Made by a program: the position numbers and the translations under genes
The notes under the pieces: model-generated
Told to the model about the DNA's origin: nothing
Seen by the model: only the letters and a program-made list of their open reading frames with translations
The model's database searches: none
Part shown: positions 5,776 through 8,704 of the stretch, one piece after another
How positions within the stretch are numbered: position 1 is the stretch's first letter
Layout: each line of letters opens with the position of its first letter
Assembly (NCBI GenBank): GCA_013154095.1
Contig: JAADDD010000002.1
Coordinates: 1 to 8,704 of the forward strand
Source: a bacterium
GTDB lineage: Archaea > JAADDD01
Reading direction: 5' to 3'
DNA length: 8,704 nucleotides

Positions 5776-5842
5776 AACTTCCACATTCTGGTATGCTATA
5801 ATAAAACCAACAAAGAAATTCGACGTAATAAGAAAACTATAA
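5665..5842 (+). pseudogene. Displaced C-terminal segment of the glycosyltransferase (+1 frame)
   Basis: The +1 frame opens after a TAG at 5662-5664 and has no start codon or promoter of its own. From about 5680 it reads VWFGFYIIGWRRNN, then PLKYTIFGIFLQPLLALLE, then TSTFWYAIIKPTKKFDVIRK and stops at 5842. Two hydrophobic stretches and a closing FdVi.K are typical of the C-terminus of GT2 membrane enzymes. Joined to residues 1-311 it would give a protein of about 361-363 residues, a more usual architecture. Its stop would lie 10 bp from the convergent amidotransferase stop. Alternatives are a sequencing error, a decayed gene, phase variation or programmed frameshifting; the sequence alone does not decide. 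Confidence 0.7.
5671..5690 (+). repeat. Short tandem repeat (TTTGG)x3 followed by T5
   Basis: Three exact TTTGG units (5671-5685) run into TTTTT (5686-5690) inside the last coding part of the glycosyltransferase. Adding one unit, or removing one T, restores a continuous frame to 5842. The tract therefore marks the likely frameshift site and is of a kind prone to slippage. Confidence 0.75.
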
Positions 5843-5852
5843 TATTGCAATT

Positions 5853-6488
5853 TTAGAGCTCTAAAGCTATTTTTTCTTCCAAATTTATTTCCGGAACAGT
5901 AAACAATAAGATGCTATTGTCAGAGTAAATGTGCAACTGCCCAGAAAAATCTCGGAGGATATCTGATTTGCTCGCTATGATCTCGTTTTCTTGCCGTTTT
6001 AGATGATAAACAGGATGGTAAATAATAATAATTAGTAACTGGGTAAATAATAGATTAACAGCAAAAAATGCTCCGCTTCCTCTTCTATACATTCGTCTAA
6101 TTCTATTAGCTATTTCTTCTATACTGCTAGAACCTTCTAGTGAAGAAAAGAAATAGTAGCTGTCACACAACTCGCCTTCTCCGAATCCTTCAATTGTGCC
6201 ATGGTGCACACAGTACCAGTAATCGCCAAGGAACTTAAACTTCCAGCCATGTACATTCTTTTCGTTCACCTCTCCTCTGCTTGCTGAGCGCAGATGACAA
6301 AGTACAGCTGTGTAGCTTTCTTTTAATAGCATTTTGTAGTATTCTGTAAAATCTAAAGTGCGTAAATGTTTGCCAGTATTGCACGCGAAGAAATATCCAT
6401 CACGGTTATATAATTCATAGCTTAGCTTTGCTAGCTTTGCTGCCGTATAATTGGCAGCATCTCCCGCAACAAAAAATGCGCGACACAT
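5853..6488 (-). CDS. Class II (Ntn-type) glutamine amidotransferase-like protein
   Basis: 211 residues. The protein starts MCRAFF; removal of Met exposes Cys2 as the N-terminal nucleophile typical of class II glutamine amidotransferases (YafJ/GATase_4-like proteins begin MCR). Such domains hydrolyse glutamine and pass ammonia to a partner. Further marks are HLRSASRG (residues 65-72) with the substrate-binding Arg67, VHHGTIEGF (94-102) where the family usually has HNG, and CDSYYFF (108-114) where the family has a conserved Asp followed by SE. Residues 140-158 are very hydrophobic and fit a buried strand. It is shorter than typical 250-residue members, and no synthase or acceptor domain is attached. 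The oxyanion-type Asn is His96 here, so activity is uncertain. Leaderless start: TATA-like sequence 26 bp upstream. Converges with the glycosyltransferase. Confidence 0.75.
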   Translation of the reverse strand: MCRAFFVAGDAANYTAAKLAKLSYELYNRDGYFFACNTGKHLRTLDFTEYYKMLLKESYTAVLCHLRSASRGEVNEKNVHGWKFKFLGDYWYCVHHGTIEGFGEGELCDSYYFFSSLEGSSSIEEIANRIRRMYRRGSGAFFAVNLLFTQLLIIIIYHPVYHLKRQENEIIASKSDILRDFSGQLHIYSDNSILLFTVPEINLEEKIALEL

Positions 6489-6508
6489 AACTTCTTTTTA
6501 CATTATTC

Positions 6509-6518
6509 TAAAATAAAT
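6509..6518 (-). promoter_or_regulatory. TATA box for the glutamine amidotransferase-like gene
   Basis: TTTATTTTAG on the minus strand, centred 26 bp before the ATG at 6488, the spacing expected for a leaderless archaeal mRNA. The 115-bp divergent gap (6489-6603) contains nothing else I recognise apart from the promoter of the rightward gene. Confidence 0.5.
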
Positions 6519-6574
6519 TAATAAATGTTAGTCATATTAAAAATTATATTAAATCTCCAAGAATGATAGAAATC

Positions 6575-6582
6575 TTTAAATA
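6575..6582 (+). promoter_or_regulatory. TATA box for the 663-residue unknown protein
   Basis: TTTAAATA centred about 26 bp before the ATG at 6604, with no Shine-Dalgarno near the start, so translation is probably from a leaderless transcript. Confidence 0.55.
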
Positions 6583-6603
6583 ATATGGTACATGTGATAT
6601 AGT

Positions 6604-8595
6604 ATGGTCAGGGTCAAGGTAAAGGACAAGCGCGAAGTTCTGCCTGTCCAGAAAGCCTCGAAAGAGGAAATAGAGCTGCAGTACAAGCTAAAAGACAAGC
6701 TAATCTCTGCTTTTTATAGAGGTCTTGACATCTCATTGTGGAGACTGCGAGGTTATCTCATCGCTTTGCATGGTCTTGGCTACTTGACAGACTGGCTAGA
6801 AGAAGTTCGCCAAGGGGCCAGCCTTCCTCCAGAACTTGAGAAAATTGTAGAGCAAGTTATACAAGCAGCCAAAGATTTCAGCGCGCTGGCTACTGAGTTC
6901 ATCAATAAAGTGCCGCTGTACTTGCCTTATTATAGCCTAGAACAAACCAAAGTTATAGACAAAATTAAGTACAAAAACGCAATGTTAATAAATCTTAGCA
7001 ACGAAGAGCTTAAAAATCTAGAAAAAGAATACGAGCAATTCTACTTTTCTGACTTCTACGAGATGCTCCAAAAGAAGATAGAATGGATGATCGAAAACCC
7101 AGACTTCCCAACGAACACAAATACTCCAAATCCATGGTTAGCGCTGGAAAGGTATTTCTTTGTAAAGCTATACGGTAAACCAGAACTTAACGAGGCAGAC
7201 AAGTCGATACTAGAACAGTACGAGAACGCGAAATGGAAAAATGTTAGCCTAGAGGAGATAATCGAGCTTGGAAGAGAGATCTACAAGCGTGCAATTATTA
7301 TTCTAAAAGGAACAGAGAGAATAAAAGAATGGGTAAAGCAGGTAGACAAAAACACAGCAAAGCAGCTCATGAACGCTGTAAAGCAGGTAGAGCAGCTCAA
7401 AGACATTATACGCGACATGCTGCAGGAGTTCGAGGGTGCAGGAATTCTGCTTAGGCCGCACGAGCTCTGGCTGCTCGAGCAAATATTCAAGCTGTATGAC
7501 AGCTTGCCGCAGTTCCTCGAAGCCGTTGGCAGGTTCGTCGCAGAAACCAGCATACCTGATCCTCAGCCAGGAGTACCTAGCAGTCCTTTCTATGCAGCTG
7601 CATGCCTAGCAGAGAGAGCAGCCAACGAAACTGAGCGCGCGGTGCTCGAAAAGTTCAAGCAAGAATTTGCCAAGAGCGCAGTATTTAGAATCGCTGAACT
7701 CATCAAACTCACATTTACTGTCAAGGACTACAAAACATTTTCTAGCAACCTAAGAAAGCTTGCAGAGCTGCTAGGAGTTCCTGAAGCTGCAGAAATAATC
7801 CTAGAAAAACTGGACAAAAGCGCGCTGAAAGCTATTGTAGATATGTTTCTTGCAAAGAGCGGCAACAAAGTAATGCGCAACGAAGCACTAGAAAGAATAG
7901 GATTAATTTACGGAAAGGTTTGCGCAATTAATGTACTGTTCAGAGCGCTGCACTTAACGCTGAAAGCATACATAGCAGCACTTATGCTAGTGCACGGAAA
8001 AGAGAAGCTGCAAGCATTTGCTGCAAGGCTCCCAGAAAACAGTCCAGGAAGAAAGCTTCTCGATGAAGTACTTTCTATGGACAAAGAAGCTGCCGAAAAG
8101 CTCGTAGACGAGGCAGTAAAGCTTAACAGCAAGTTCTGGAATGGCGAGCACACTCACACTTCAGGCTACAGTTTAGACGGCGCAGGATACTTTCTGCGCG
8201 AGTACGCTAGACTAACAGAATGGCCTCAGGGAGTAGTAGAGTACAGGATTAACTTTACGAGCGATTTCTGGACCTGGAACATTTACGAGTTCATGGAACT
8301 TACCATTCCTGTGCCCAGCGACCTAGAATCTAAAATGAAGTACCTGGCAATGTATGTCCTCCACCACCTCCAGTTCATGTACAGCATTTTCTTTGACAAG
8401 TACTACGACAATCCAAAGTTCAAGCTGTTCCTTCTTGCAAGTAATCCTTACCTGGTGCTTGGACGCCCTGTAACCGATTTCTTGTTGCTGCAGTACCCAG
8501 AAGTGGACAGGTTATTCTACAGACACTGCAAGTTCCTCCGACTCTACTATGACATGATGCTGGTGCTAGAATACTTGAAGCGCTGCTCAGTTTAA
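6604..8595 (+). CDS. Uncharacterised 663-residue helix-rich protein
   Basis: I do not recognise the family. The protein is long, soluble-looking and almost entirely helix-forming, with no signal peptide and no clear membrane helix. The first 35 residues are basic (VRVKVKDKREVLPVQK). A charged, partly coiled-coil region lies around residues 225-280 (for example KQLMNAVKQVEQLKDIIRDM). A Pro-rich break, IPDPQPGVPSSPFY, occurs near 317-330. The most distinctive block is WNGEHTHTSGYSLDGAGYF (about 513-531), followed by an aromatic-rich C-terminal part (FTSDFWTWNIYEF, then LHHLQFMYSIFFDKYYDN), which looks like a conserved fold rather than low complexity. No nucleotide-binding P-loop, nuclease or HTH signature was seen. 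The ATG has a TATA box 26 bp upstream. It reads towards the distal end of a CRISPR array, 19 bp from the decayed repeat, but no functional link to CRISPR is shown. Confidence 0.85.
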   Translation: MVRVKVKDKREVLPVQKASKEEIELQYKLKDKLISAFYRGLDISLWRLRGYLIALHGLGYLTDWLEEVRQGASLPPELEKIVEQVIQAAKDFSALATEFINKVPLYLPYYSLEQTKVIDKIKYKNAMLINLSNEELKNLEKEYEQFYFSDFYEMLQKKIEWMIENPDFPTNTNTPNPWLALERYFFVKLYGKPELNEADKSILEQYENAKWKNVSLEEIIELGREIYKRAIIILKGTERIKEWVKQVDKNTAKQLMNAVKQVEQLKDIIRDMLQEFEGAGILLRPHELWLLEQIFKLYDSLPQFLEAVGRFVAETSIPDPQPGVPSSPFYAAACLAERAANETERAVLEKFKQEFAKSAVFRIAELIKLTFTVKDYKTFSSNLRKLAELLGVPEAAEIILEKLDKSALKAIVDMFLAKSGNKVMRNEALERIGLIYGKVCAINVLFRALHLTLKAYIAALMLVHGKEKLQAFAARLPENSPGRKLLDEVLSMDKEAAEKLVDEAVKLNSKFWNGEHTHTSGYSLDGAGYFLREYARLTEWPQGVVEYRINFTSDFWTWNIYEFMELTIPVPSDLESKMKYLAMYVLHHLQFMYSIFFDKYYDNPKFKLFLLASNPYLVLGRPVTDFLLLQYPEVDRLFYRHCKFLRLYYDMMLVLEYLKRCSV

Positions 8596-8614
8596 TCTCT
8601 GCAACACTTTCATT

Positions 8615-8704
8615 GCCTTTTTTACTTTTACATTAAACTCCTTTCCCTAAGATAAATTGCAGAGTAAATATTGTTATACACTTTCAATTCTTTTTACATT
8701 AAAC
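8615..8704 (-). CRISPR. Leader-distal end of a CRISPR array (one full repeat, one spacer, decayed last repeat)
   Basis: The last 24 bp (8681-8704) start CTTTCAATTCT and end ACATTAAAC. Read on minus they begin GTTTAATGTAAAA and end GAATTGAAAG, giving the ATTGAAAG that becomes the 8-nt 5' handle of archaeal crRNAs. To its left is a 42-bp spacer-sized unique stretch (8639-8680), then a second repeat whose first 13 bases on minus (GTTTAATGTAAAA, 8638-8626) are identical before it decays. Loss of the repeat's 3' part is usual for the last, leader-distal repeat. So the array lies right of the window and is transcribed leftwards. Only one complete repeat is visible, which limits certainty. Confidence 0.72.
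8618..8623 (+). terminator. T-run after the 663-residue gene
   Basis: TTTTTT 23 bp after the stop, followed by ACTTTTA. Archaeal RNA polymerase often stops at such T-runs. It lies within the decayed CRISPR repeat, so the run may have either origin. Confidence 0.35.

Noticed and set aside
4660..6600. Mobile element borders of the AT-rich block
   Set aside because: No terminal inverted repeats, integrase or transposase frame and no duplicated tRNA end on the right side were found.
8597..8664. Inverted repeat CTCTGCAA / TTGCAGAG (8597-8604 and 8657-8664)
   Set aside because: Only 8 bp with 52 bp between arms and a stem that does not extend; it spans the decayed repeat and spacer and is likely chance.

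Overview
The window looks like DNA from a thermophilic, probably crenarchaeal-type (Thermoproteota) archaeon. The signs are TATA boxes about 25-30 bp upstream of start codons that lack a Shine-Dalgarno (leaderless mRNAs), an archaemetzincin gene, archaeal-type tRNAs, Cmr (type III-B CRISPR) genes, and a repeat with the archaeal ATTGAAAG 3' end. I cannot name a genus.

Positions 1-3589, minus strand: a tightly packed, partly overlapping operon reading cmr4, cmr5, cmr1, cmr6, then the first codons of another gene that leaves the window at base 1. These are backbone, small and cap-proximal subunits of a type III-B RNA-targeting complex. The Cas10 subunit (cmr2) and cmr3 are not in the window. Positions 3590-4657: a tRNA cluster (Val-TAC +, Phe-GAA -, Arg-CCT -, Val-GAC +), all with encoded CCA, with an archaemetzincin gene between the last two. 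The cas operon and tRNA-Val(TAC) share a short divergent promoter with two mirrored TATA boxes.

Positions 4660-6600: a visibly more AT-rich stretch. It holds an egghead-like family 2 glycosyltransferase whose C-terminal end is out of frame at a TTTGG tandem repeat, and a convergent class II glutamine amidotransferase with an unusual oxyanion motif. Positions 6604-8595: a 663-residue, helix-rich protein that I do not recognise.

Positions 8615-8704: what I read as the leader-distal end of a CRISPR array. A 24-bp repeat ends exactly at the right edge, preceded on + by a 42-bp spacer and a decayed terminal repeat. By repeat orientation the array is transcribed leftwards from outside the window. 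A Cmr operon and an array whose repeat would give an AUUGAAAG crRNA handle lie about 5 kb apart, so the region is probably a CRISPR locus with tRNAs and accessory genes between its parts.
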